Shown here: piece after piece, positions 1-5,723 of the stretch
Position numbering within the stretch: the first letter of the stretch is position 1
Layout of the letters: each line of letters opens with the position of its first letter
From: Candidatus Auribacterota bacterium
GTDB lineage: Bacteria > Auribacterota > Tritonobacteria > UBA1439
Direction: 5' to 3'
DNA length: 5,915 bases
Assembly (NCBI GenBank): GCA_026391995.1
Contig: JAPLCY010000243.1
Location: 1-5,915, forward strand
The notes under the pieces: generated by a model
The model's database searches: none
What the model was told of the DNA's origin: nothing
Seen by the model: only the letters and a program-made list of their open reading frames with translations
Translations under genes and position numbers: made by a program

Positions 1-1014
1 CGCAATGAAACCGCTGAGTATGACCCCACGCAACATCCATGGGATGATACCTACGCACCAGCAGATGGCAATGCATGTTATAACTTTTTTGTTTCCGCAT
101 GCATTGTTCTGTTCCTTTCTCCCTATCCATAAGGCAACGCTTAGGATTAAAGCGGATAATCCAAACACAAAGAAGTTCAATTTGATCACTATGCCGACAC
201 AGACGAGGGCGCATACGTAAAAAAGATTGTATCTTTTCTCCTCAGGATGGTCGTGGAAATTTTCTAAGAATTGAAGCACTTGCATGGAAATAAGGAAACT
301 TAAAATATACGCCGGCAGGTCGGGTGAAATATTAGAGCTGTAAATACTCATAACCCCCCTCATTGCAGGCGGAATAAGTAGTACGAAGAAGATGTGATAT
401 AGCCTTGGACCTTGTCGGGATAGGAATAATCTAAATGTGTTAAGCAGGATCTGGGAAAACAATGCCAGAAGTAAGAGTCCGTTGGCGATATGCCAGGAAC
501 GAACGATCAGGCCGTGTGTGTGTATGTCAAGCATGGCCGCGTAGAGAAAATGAGAGCTATTAAAGGCGAGGCGGCCGTGCAGATTGACAAGACCTGCCGT
601 TATTGGAAATGTCTTTGCCCATTGCAAAGAGGCTAAATGATAAAGGCCGCTATCATAGTCGGATGGTGCCAGGATCGCGTGGTTGGCTATCCATACTGCT
701 ATAAGCAAAAGGATCAGGCAGTAAAAAGCCTTATCAAAACGGCCCTTGCTAAACAGGGACAAGATGTCTCTTGCGTTGTACAGCAAACCTGCCCCGCCAA
801 CGGTACAAGCCAAAAAGAGCGGGGTTGCATTGATTTTAAAGAATAAATGCCATGCTTGAAGAAAAAATATATTTGCTGCCCAGCCCAACCAGAAGGCCGT
901 TATCAGGCAGTCGAGGCCCTTGATTCGCAATCTAAAAAGCCGCCTGATCCATAATCCGCAACCTGTAAAAGCGCCTCCTGTAATTAACCAGGCGATGAGT
1001 TGCGGCCGCTCCAC
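1..1014 (-). CDS. Polytopic membrane protein, LIC_10190-like, possible GT-C glycosyltransferase (partial, C-terminus off window)
   Basis: A continuous open frame on the minus strand runs off the left edge, so 338 N-terminal codons are visible. It has about seven or eight hydrophobic segments, for example residues 6-22, 37-55, 64-78, 97-114, 177-192, 206-216, 264-277, 281-297 and 311-328. Between the early helices lies a loop with SDYDSGLYH (118-126) and GLVNLHGRLAFNSS (141-154), and later SPDLPAY (230-236) and WMLRGVILSG (326-335). I associate these with the LIC_10190-type membrane protein family, from memory. An acidic first loop plus many helices recalls GT-C enzymes that use lipid-linked sugars, but that function is inference. 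No in-frame ATG lies near the N-terminus, so the GTG 12 bases after the stop of the preceding carboxypeptidase gene is the best start. It has only a weak AAGAAG upstream, so translation may be coupled. The gene looks richer in A+T than its neighbours. Confidence 0.72.
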   Translation of the reverse strand, partial: MERPQLIAWLITGGAFTGCGLWIRRLFRLRIKGLDCLITAFWLGWAANIFFLQAWHLFFKINATPLFLACTVGGAGLLYNARDILSLFSKGRFDKAFYCLILLLIAVWIANHAILAPSDYDSGLYHLASLQWAKTFPITAGLVNLHGRLAFNSSHFLYAAMLDIHTHGLIVRSWHIANGLLLLALFSQILLNTFRLFLSRQGPRLYHIFFVLLIPPAMRGVMSIYSSNISPDLPAYILSFLISMQVLQFLENFHDHPEEKRYNLFYVCALVCVGIVIKLNFFVFGLSALILSVALWIGRKEQNNACGNKKVITCIAICWCVGIIPWMLRGVILSGFIA

Positions 1015-1026
1015 CGGCTGTTTGAT

Positions 1027-2133
1027 CTACTTCTTGAAGCCATAGTGCACCCCTGGAAGCTGCGGGGGGCCGCCTCTTGACCGGCGTCCCAGTCGGAAGC
1101 TCGCGCCTATCAGAAGGATGACAATCAGCGTGAGCAGTATCCGTGTGCCCATACGCACGCCGCTGTCCGTCTTGGCACCTGGAACGCCGGTGCGCGAGGC
1201 GTCAACCTCAGGGTGGGGCGTGCCCGACTCTTTCATCAGGACGGGGGTGACTTGCTTCGACGGCGCCTTCGCGAACGCCTTCGACAGCAGCTCCCTTGCC
1301 TTCGCGTTCCGCACGAGCTTTTCCTTTGAGCCCCCCACCGCCGCGATGAACCTGTTTCCCGCCCGTTGCGCGGTCGCCACCACCGAGTAGCCGCCGAGCC
1401 TGAAGTAGCCGGTCTTCAGGCCGTCGCACCCGTCGAATGTGCCCAGCAGCTTGTTGTGATTTTGCATGATCATCGTGTCGTTCCTGAACCCCTTTGTCAG
1501 GGTCGAGGTATACTTAAGTATGTCCGGGTGTTTCAAGAGCTCGCGCGCGAGTATGACCATGTCGCGCGGCGTGCTCACGTCCGGCTCCTGCCCCTGGCCG
1601 GGGGGGAGGCCGTGGACCGTATGAAAGCGCGTGTTCTTCATCCCCAGCGCGTCGGCCCGCTCCTGCATCATCTGGACGAATCCCTCCACGGAACCGCCCA
1701 CGTGGAGGGCGAGTGCCATTGCCGCGTCATTCGCCGATTGGACCATAATGGCATATATGAGGTCCTGCACGGGGAACGATTCTCCTTCCTTCAGATAGAC
1801 CTGGGAGCCGCCGATCTTCGATACCTGCGCGTTCACCGAAACCTGCTCATCGAGTTTCAATGTCCCCGCCTCGATCTTTTCCTGGATTATCAACATGTCC
1901 ATGAGCTTGATGATGCTCGCCGGGTAGCACTCGGCGTCCGCGTTTTCCTCGAACAGCACCTCGCCCGTGTCCGCGTTCACCGCGATCGCCCCGAGATACG
2001 GCGAACCGGTCCGCGCGGGGATCTTTGCGCGCCCTCCGCCGCCCGTGGATGCCCCCTTCTTCGCGACCGCTGGCGTGATTATGGCGCATGATACGGCTAT
2101 CAGAATGGCGAGGTCCCTGGTGAAACGGTTCAT
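1027..2133 (-). CDS. D-alanyl-D-alanine carboxypeptidase (peptidase S11, PBP5/6 type), membrane-anchored
   Basis: The 368-residue product carries the three class C penicillin-binding protein motifs: S73-I-I-K76 with the acylated serine, S133-A-N135, and K240-T-G242. It should remove the terminal D-Ala from peptidoglycan pentapeptides in the periplasm and so limit cross-linking. Residues 1-24 form a signal peptide ending in PAVA before KK, followed by a Gly-rich linker and the catalytic domain at about 45-285. The usual PBP5 C-terminal beta-domain and amphipathic anchor are not recognisable. In their place is a Pro/Ser/Thr/Lys-rich linker (about 290-328), a hydrophobic helix (331-346) and a basic tail beginning RLGRRSR, suggesting an inner-membrane anchor with a short cytoplasmic end. 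A strong GAGGAG lies 9 bases before the ATG and supports this start. The downstream membrane protein gene begins 12 bases past the stop and is probably co-transcribed. The symbol dacA is plausible but the paralogue cannot be assigned. Confidence 0.93.
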   Translation of the reverse strand: MNRFTRDLAILIAVSCAIITPAVAKKGASTGGGGRAKIPARTGSPYLGAIAVNADTGEVLFEENADAECYPASIIKLMDMLIIQEKIEAGTLKLDEQVSVNAQVSKIGGSQVYLKEGESFPVQDLIYAIMVQSANDAAMALALHVGGSVEGFVQMMQERADALGMKNTRFHTVHGLPPGQGQEPDVSTPRDMVILARELLKHPDILKYTSTLTKGFRNDTMIMQNHNKLLGTFDGCDGLKTGYFRLGGYSVVATAQRAGNRFIAAVGGSKEKLVRNAKARELLSKAFAKAPSKQVTPVLMKESGTPHPEVDASRTGVPGAKTDSGVRMGTRILLTLIVILLIGASFRLGRRSRGGPPQLPGVHYGFKK

Positions 2134-2142
2134 TTGTGCGCG

Positions 2143-2149
2143 CTCCTCA
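2143..2149 (-). promoter_or_regulatory. Ribosome binding site of the carboxypeptidase gene
   Basis: On the minus strand TGAGGAG stands 9 bases before the ATG at 2133-2131. This near-perfect anti-16S match fixes the start and places the signal peptide at the N-terminus. Confidence 0.8.
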
Positions 2150-2157
2150 GGTTGGAT

Positions 2158-2185
2158 TTTCTATTGCAAGTGAATACCTTATCAA
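2158..2185 (-). promoter_or_regulatory. Candidate sigma-70-like promoter for the carboxypeptidase gene
   Basis: Minus-strand TTGATA (2185-2180) and TAGAAA (2163-2158) are separated by 16 bases in a locally A+T-rich stretch inside otherwise G+C-rich DNA. The implied start of transcription, near 2151, would give a very short leader holding little more than the ribosome binding site. The -10 match is imperfect, so this is only a candidate. Confidence 0.35.
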
Positions 2186-2250
2186 AAATGCGTGCCCGTT
2201 CCATCAAAAAGCACAAGGCGTGCGTGGGGAGGAGGCGAGATCACGCCCTG

Positions 2251-2308
2251 CCGCCCTCAATGTAATCTTGAGCGGGGGACGGCATTCTCAGGTGGCTCTT
2301 GCCGCTCA
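2251..2308. repeat. Two overlapping, mutually exclusive inverted repeats
   Basis: CCGC-CC-TCAA (2251-2260) can pair with TTGAGCGG (2268-2275) across a 7-base loop, leaving a CC bulge. The same TGAGCGG (2269-2275) can instead pair with CCGCTCA (2302-2308). Both stems are short and no T-run follows on either strand, so a role in attenuation or termination is unproven and chance is possible. Confidence 0.25.
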
Positions 2309-2433
2309 GGGGAGCGATACCACGGGCGGGCGTGAACAAACGGGCGGTAGCGAGCGGGAACCGTTTGTAGCCGGATTATGGCGCAACTATTCGCACGAGG
2401 AACGATGAACGCCGGAGAATGGTGTTGGTGTCC

Positions 2434-3543
2434 TCAGGGGGTCCCGGTTGTTAAGGTGAAATTAATTTCAAGCGCGCCGGCCTTGACATTGTCTCTTTCT
2501 ACCTGGTCGTACCCCTCTTTGAACACTCGGACCTTGTATTTTCCCGCGCGGAGATCCTCCAGGCAATATTCTCCATTCTGATCTGTCTTCACCCTGCTGC
2601 TCATGGACCTGCCGTCACCGGGAGATGATACGCTCACGCGGGCATTGTGTATGGGGTTTCCCTCATCATCGGACACCTTGCCGCAGATAGTGAGTCCCTT
2701 CGTGAGAGAGAAATTCGCTTCCTGGAGAGAAGGGGATTCGCTCAGAGCGACCTTCTTTTTGCTTCTGGCATACCCGTCGCGGCTGACGGTGACGATTTTG
2801 TCTCCCTTCCCGAGCCCTATAAATTCATATTTGCCATCCTTGTCGGTTTTTGTCATGTCTGAGGAGGAAAAGCAGTCAACAGGGGTCGCAATAGAAACCC
2901 TCGCGCCTTCGATCGCGTTGCCTTTGCTATCGCTCACCCTGCCCTTTAAGGATATACCCTTATAGAACTTGATCTCGACCGCCTGGGATTCATCTTTTTC
3001 ACCGAGCACGAACGGCTCGCTTCTGCCCTCGCCCACCCTCTTCTTTACCGCCAATACGACGTACTTCCCCGAGCGCTCGCGGAGTTTCAGGGAACAGTGC
3101 CCCTTGCTGTCAGTCGCCACCCCCGTGAGCGGTCTGAACATGCATACATTAACCTGGAGGATGTACTGGCCTATTCGCAGTTCGGCTTCTTCGACCGGCT
3201 TGCCAGTGGCATCATTCACCGACACTTCTATGGTGTAGGCATGCTTTGCGGCGAGGACGATGTTGACGTCTTTCAAGACTTGCCCCGCCTCAATGGATTC
3301 CTGCCGGAACATCTCCTTCAAACGCATAGCATGTTCACCATCCACGGATAATCTGTAAATGCCTTCCGGCAACTTCCGAATAGCGTAATTCCCCTGATCA
3401 TCCGAGACCGACTTGTAGAGGCCTTCGGGCCCCTTCGCCCTGATCTGGACGCCTTCGATCCCCTTGCTGGTGCCCTCCTCGATGACTCTCCCCTCTATCG
3501 CGCCCAGGCTTTGGGCAGACGCAAGGGAATGAAAACCGCACAT
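2434..3543 (-). CDS. Secreted protein of four carboxypeptidase-regulatory-like (beta-sandwich) repeats
   Basis: The 369-residue product is built of four tandem domains of about 85 residues, beginning near residues 15, 103, 197 and 284. Domains 1, 3 and 4 open with a G-x-V-x-(D/E) strand (GRVIEEG, GRVSDSKG, GKVSDDEG), continue with I-x-x-(A/G)-x-(V/I) and have a D-x-x-G-x-Y turn (DDQGNY, DKDGKY, DQNGEY) followed by a G-x-Y/G-D-K strand. Domain 2 is more diverged. This is the pattern of CarboxypepD_reg/CnaB-like Ig folds, which act as extracellular binding or spacer modules. No enzyme domain, sortase motif or C-terminal anchor is present. The N-terminus MCGFHSLASAQS looks like the end of a signal peptide lacking its hydrophobic core. 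The ATG is still the best start: an in-frame TAA lies 9 bases upstream and AAAGG sits at normal spacing. Its partner is unknown, although the next gene downstream acts on peptidoglycan. Confidence 0.8.
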   Translation of the reverse strand: MCGFHSLASAQSLGAIEGRVIEEGTSKGIEGVQIRAKGPEGLYKSVSDDQGNYAIRKLPEGIYRLSVDGEHAMRLKEMFRQESIEAGQVLKDVNIVLAAKHAYTIEVSVNDATGKPVEEAELRIGQYILQVNVCMFRPLTGVATDSKGHCSLKLRERSGKYVVLAVKKRVGEGRSEPFVLGEKDESQAVEIKFYKGISLKGRVSDSKGNAIEGARVSIATPVDCFSSSDMTKTDKDGKYEFIGLGKGDKIVTVSRDGYARSKKKVALSESPSLQEANFSLTKGLTICGKVSDDEGNPIHNARVSVSSPGDGRSMSSRVKTDQNGEYCLEDLRAGKYKVRVFKEGYDQVERDNVKAGALEINFTLTTGTP

Positions 3544-3570
3544 TGCCCCCCTTTATCCGAATGCTACAAT
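3543..3570 (+). promoter_or_regulatory. Candidate promoter of the dismutase-queC-metalloprotease set
   Basis: TTGCCC (3543-3548) and TACAAT (3565-3570) are separated by 16 bases in the divergent intergenic region. The -10 element matches the consensus at five of six positions and the -35 at four. The leader would be about 85 bases. The -35 touches the start codon of the divergent gene, so transcription of the two directions could interfere. Unproven. Confidence 0.35.
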
Positions 3571-3647
3571 AGCAAAAGCAACGGCGTAATACCATATGAT
3601 ATTGGTTCATTTGGCATGCCCCTGCCATCCTGCCTGTCAGTCGTGAA

Positions 3648-3654
3648 GAGGAGG
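3648..3654 (+). promoter_or_regulatory. Ribosome binding site of the superoxide dismutase gene
   Basis: GAGGAGG stands 7 bases before the ATG at 3662. It favours this start over the in-frame ATG four codons further on, which would also keep the signal peptide. Confidence 0.8.
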
Positions 3655-3661
3655 TGCTTGG

Positions 3662-4393
3662 ATGGACACTGCAATGAGGAGACGCCGAATCGCGTCGCTA
3701 TTCGCTGCATTGGCGGCGCTGCGCTTCGTAATGCCCGATACGGCAACGGGAGCGCCCCCCGGACTCATGCCGCCGGTGTTCTCTCCCCAGGCGCTGCCGT
3801 ATACGGAGAACGCGCTCGAACCGTATATCTCCGCGCGCACCGTCAGCTTCCACTATGGTAAACATCATCGGGGGTACGCGGACAAGCTCAATGAGCTTGT
3901 AAAAGAGACCGAATACGCCGCTCTGCCGCTCGAGGAAATTGTGAAGCGGACCGCGAGTGTGAAGGGGCGGGAGGCGGTCTTTAACAATGCCGCGCAGCTA
4001 TGGAATCATGACTTATTCTGGAAGGGCATGAGGGCCGGCGGGGGAGGGATGCCCGGGGGGAAGCTCCTGGAGATGATCAATGCCTCGTTCGGAAGCTTTG
4101 ACGCGTTCAAGAAGGAGTTCGCCGGGGCCGCCGTTTCCCAGTTCGGCAGCGGCTGGGCATGGCTGGTGGAGGAAGGCGGGACGCTCAGGGTGGTAAAGAC
4201 CGGGAATGCCGACACGCCGGTCGCGCACGGCCAGAACCCGATCCTCGTAATCGATGTCTGGGAGCACGCCTACTATCTCGATTATCAGAACAGGCGGAAG
4301 GATTTTGTCGCGGCGTTCCTTGATCATCTGGTGAATTGGGAATTCGCGGCGGGCAGGTTACAGCAGCCCAAGGCCCGAGCCGTAACGCCTTGA
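3662..4393 (+). CDS. Superoxide dismutase, Fe-type, with signal peptide
   Basis: The 243-residue product converts superoxide to oxygen and hydrogen peroxide. Metal ligands are visible at the family positions: H64 in FHYGKHH, H116 in LWNH, and D198 and H202 in DVWEHAYY. Y72 corresponds to the gateway tyrosine. Q112 in [10 protein letters not shown] is the second-sphere glutamine where Fe enzymes carry it (Mn enzymes have Gly there), so Fe is the likely metal, though cambialistic use cannot be excluded. The N-terminal Fe/Mn SOD domain spans about 43-125 and the C-terminal domain about 130-235. Unlike the roughly 190-200-residue cytosolic enzymes, this one begins with four arginines (6-9), a hydrophobic run (10-20) and a plausible cleavage site near ATGA (28-31), so export to the periplasm is predicted. 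The mature part starts around [23 protein letters not shown]. queC follows after 59 bases on the same strand. Confidence 0.95.
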   Translation: MDTAMRRRRIASLFAALAALRFVMPDTATGAPPGLMPPVFSPQALPYTENALEPYISARTVSFHYGKHHRGYADKLNELVKETEYAALPLEEIVKRTASVKGREAVFNNAAQLWNHDLFWKGMRAGGGGMPGGKLLEMINASFGSFDAFKKEFAGAAVSQFGSGWAWLVEEGGTLRVVKTGNADTPVAHGQNPILVIDVWEHAYYLDYQNRRKDFVAAFLDHLVNWEFAAGRLQQPKARAVTP

Positions 4394-4434
4394 AAAAGAA
4401 TGAGATAAGCATAGATTACTTCAGCGTGCCCCAC

Positions 4435-4443
4435 GAGGAGGAG
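4435..4443 (+). promoter_or_regulatory. Ribosome binding site of queC, with an overlapping mini-ORF
   Basis: GAGGAGGAG ends 9 bases before the queC ATG at 4453. A second ATG at 4446 opens a four-codon frame (M-I-D-G) that stops at 4458-4460, inside the start of queC. Its spacing of 2 bases from the site is too short for efficient initiation, so 4453 is preferred. Confidence 0.7.
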
Positions 4444-4452
4444 AAATGATAG

Positions 4453-5196
4453 ATGGGTAAGCGGATAGTGAATTCAAGGCGGCCGGCCACGGGCGGTATA
4501 ACCCCCCAAGATCTCGCTGTCGTTCTTGTGAGCGGCGGGATGGATAGTTGCGTCACGGCGGCGATGGCCGCCAAGCGCTACGAGCTTGCCCTCATGCACG
4601 TGAACTATGGCCAGCGAACCGAGGAGCGCGAGCTCAAGGCGTTCCAGGACCTTGCGACCCATTTCCGCGTGCCGCCAGGGCGGCAGCTTGTCGTGGACGT
4701 TGGACATCTCCGGCGGATCGGGGGATCGAGCCTGACCGATGAACGCATGGCGGTGCCCGGGGCGGACCTTCACCGGGATGGCGTTCCCTCGACCTATGTC
4801 CCGTTCCGCAACGCCAATATCCTCGCAATGGCCGTGTCGTGGGCCGAGGTGATTGGCGCGAAGAGTATTTTTATCGGGGCGATGGAGGAGGACAGCTCGG
4901 GCTACCCGGATTGCCGGCAGTCGTTCTACAATGCGTTCAACAAGGCCATCGAACTCGGCACGAAACCCGGTTCCGGCATCCGCATCGAGACGCCGATCAT
5001 CCACGTGAGCAAGGCCGACCTGGTCCGGTGGGGGATGCAGAACGGCGCACCCTTCAGCCTCACCTGGTCGTGCTATGTCTCGAACGGGCCGCGCGCCTGC
5101 GGCCGCTGCGACAGCTGCGCGCTTCGCCTTCGCGGCTTTCAACAGGCGGGCCATGAGGATCCGATCGAGTATGAGCTTGGGCCGCTTCATCAATAA
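4453..5196 (+). CDS. queC: 7-cyano-7-deazaguanine (preQ0) synthase QueC
   Basis: QueC converts 7-carboxy-7-deazaguanine to preQ0 with ATP and ammonia, in the cytosolic pathway to queuosine in tRNA. The 247-residue sequence has the PP-loop ATP-pyrophosphatase motif SGGMDS (27-32), the family motifs HVNYGQR (49-55), YVPFRN (115-120) and [11 protein letters not shown] (153-163), and a zinc site of four cysteines, C207, C216, C219 and C222, in [18 protein letters not shown]. Length and motif order are those of a complete enzyme. The N-terminus is about 15-20 residues longer than in many relatives, but a strong ribosome binding site supports this start. No queD, queE or queF is in the window, so whether preQ0 feeds queuosine or another 7-deazapurine cannot be told here. 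It sits 59 bases after the dismutase gene and 63 before a putative metalloprotease, probably on one transcript. Confidence 0.96.
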   Translation: MGKRIVNSRRPATGGITPQDLAVVLVSGGMDSCVTAAMAAKRYELALMHVNYGQRTEERELKAFQDLATHFRVPPGRQLVVDVGHLRRIGGSSLTDERMAVPGADLHRDGVPSTYVPFRNANILAMAVSWAEVIGAKSIFIGAMEEDSSGYPDCRQSFYNAFNKAIELGTKPGSGIRIETPIIHVSKADLVRWGMQNGAPFSLTWSCYVSNGPRACGRCDSCALRLRGFQQAGHEDPIEYELGPLHQ

Positions 5197-5259
5197 AACA
5201 CCACTGATCGAGGGGATGCCGCGATTACTCCTGAAACATCGAAACTCCTGATCGAGTGT

Positions 5260-5691
5260 ATGTGCGACTGGGCCGAGGCGCAGGAATGCCGCATCCTCGC
5301 CGAGGGTGTCCCGCTCGATGAAACACAGACGGCCGACGCGGCGCGGGTCGGCGTCGTCCATCCCGAACGCGTCAGGCTGCTCCAGGTTTCCGGGATGCCC
5401 TCGCCGGAGAATAAGGCGTTCATCGAGGCGGTGGGGCGGGCGCGCCTCGTCCCCCCCGACACGGAGGCCCTCACCGTGGGCCACGGCATCTATGTCAATT
5501 CGGGCTACTGGGGGATCCGCAGCCTCGTTGTCCACGAGCTCGTCCATGTCTCCCAGTCTGAAAAGCTCGGCGGAGTCCGGGGGTTCTATGCGCGGTACCT
5601 TGCAGAATGTTTCAGCCACGGCTATCCGAATGGGCCGATGGAGCAGGAGGCGATGAAGGTCGAGGCGGCATTCTTCGATGACGAGAGTTGA
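5260..5691 (+). CDS. Conserved hypothetical protein with HExxH motif, putative zinc metalloprotease
   Basis: The 143-residue product carries VVHELVHVSQ (90-99), giving H92, E93 and H96 of a zincin site. The later PMEQEA (126-131) offers E128 or E130 as third ligand, as in gluzincin-like small proteases. Other marked features are LTVGHGIYVN (71-80), YLAECFSHGYP (113-122) and the N-terminal segment AQECRILAEGVPL. I recall uncharacterised bacterial proteins with this HELVH-x-x-Q...EKLGG...YP-x-x-P-x-EQEA layout, but no tested function. There is no signal peptide or membrane helix, so it is probably cytosolic; substrate unknown. The ATG at 5260 has no good ribosome binding site, and the frame is open back to the queC stop. 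Relatives seem to extend further, and an ATT at 5224 preceded by GAGGGG at 8 bases could be the true start (adding ITPETSKLLIEC). The gene is in the same frame as queC and likely shares its transcript. Confidence 0.75.
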   Translation: MCDWAEAQECRILAEGVPLDETQTADAARVGVVHPERVRLLQVSGMPSPENKAFIEAVGRARLVPPDTEALTVGHGIYVNSGYWGIRSLVVHELVHVSQSEKLGGVRGFYARYLAECFSHGYPNGPMEQEAMKVEAAFFDDES

Positions 5692-5723
5692 CGCCTGATT
5701 TTTTTACTGTTTTGCGTCACTCG
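5682..5723 (+). repeat. Imperfect inverted repeat over the stop codon, T-run in the loop
   Basis: CGAG (5682-5685) and TGACGC (5689-5694) pair with GCGTCA (5714-5719) and CTCG (5720-5723), leaving a three-base bulge and a 19-base loop with seven T (5699-5705). The T-run is in the loop rather than after the stem, so it is not a canonical intrinsic terminator, although the region is a plausible end of the transcript. Confidence 0.25.

Larger units (their letters stand above)
2134..2433. other. Intergenic region of about 300 bases, no gene seen
   Basis: This lies between two tandem minus-strand genes. I see no credible coding sequence: a 90-codon plus-strand frame here has no recognisable domain, poor composition and no ribosome binding site. 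The right part is G+C-rich, with a repeated CGGGCGG (around 2325-2346) and two overlapping inverted repeats at 2251-2308. No hairpin followed by a T-run is evident for the gene ending at 2434. The left part holds the candidate promoter and ribosome binding site of the carboxypeptidase gene. Confidence 0.6.

Noticed and set aside
1366..2091. A 241-codon plus-strand open frame antisense to the carboxypeptidase gene
   Set aside because: It is a shadow of a gene with intact catalytic motifs; its product is rich in Arg/His/Leu and unlike any family I know.
2136..2408. A 90-codon plus-strand frame in the gap at 2134-2433
   Set aside because: It overlaps the promoter and ribosome binding site of the carboxypeptidase gene, has no recognisable domain and no ribosome binding site of its own.
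3398..3628. A 76-codon minus-strand frame overlapping the start of the repeat protein
   Set aside because: It is in a different frame from the well-supported repeat domains, and only its upstream end is of interest as a possible displaced signal peptide.
4474..5619. A 381-codon minus-strand open frame antisense to queC and the metalloprotease gene
   Set aside because: It is opposite two genes with clear conserved motifs, has no ribosome binding site and encodes an Arg/Asp/His-rich sequence without domains. Long antisense frames are expected in G+C-rich coding DNA.
3662..5691. Dismutase, queC and metalloprotease as a new defence or DNA-modification system
   Set aside because: No other preQ0 or DNA-modification genes (Dpd-type), nuclease or sensor is present. 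queC looks like the ordinary enzyme, and co-direction alone does not make a system.
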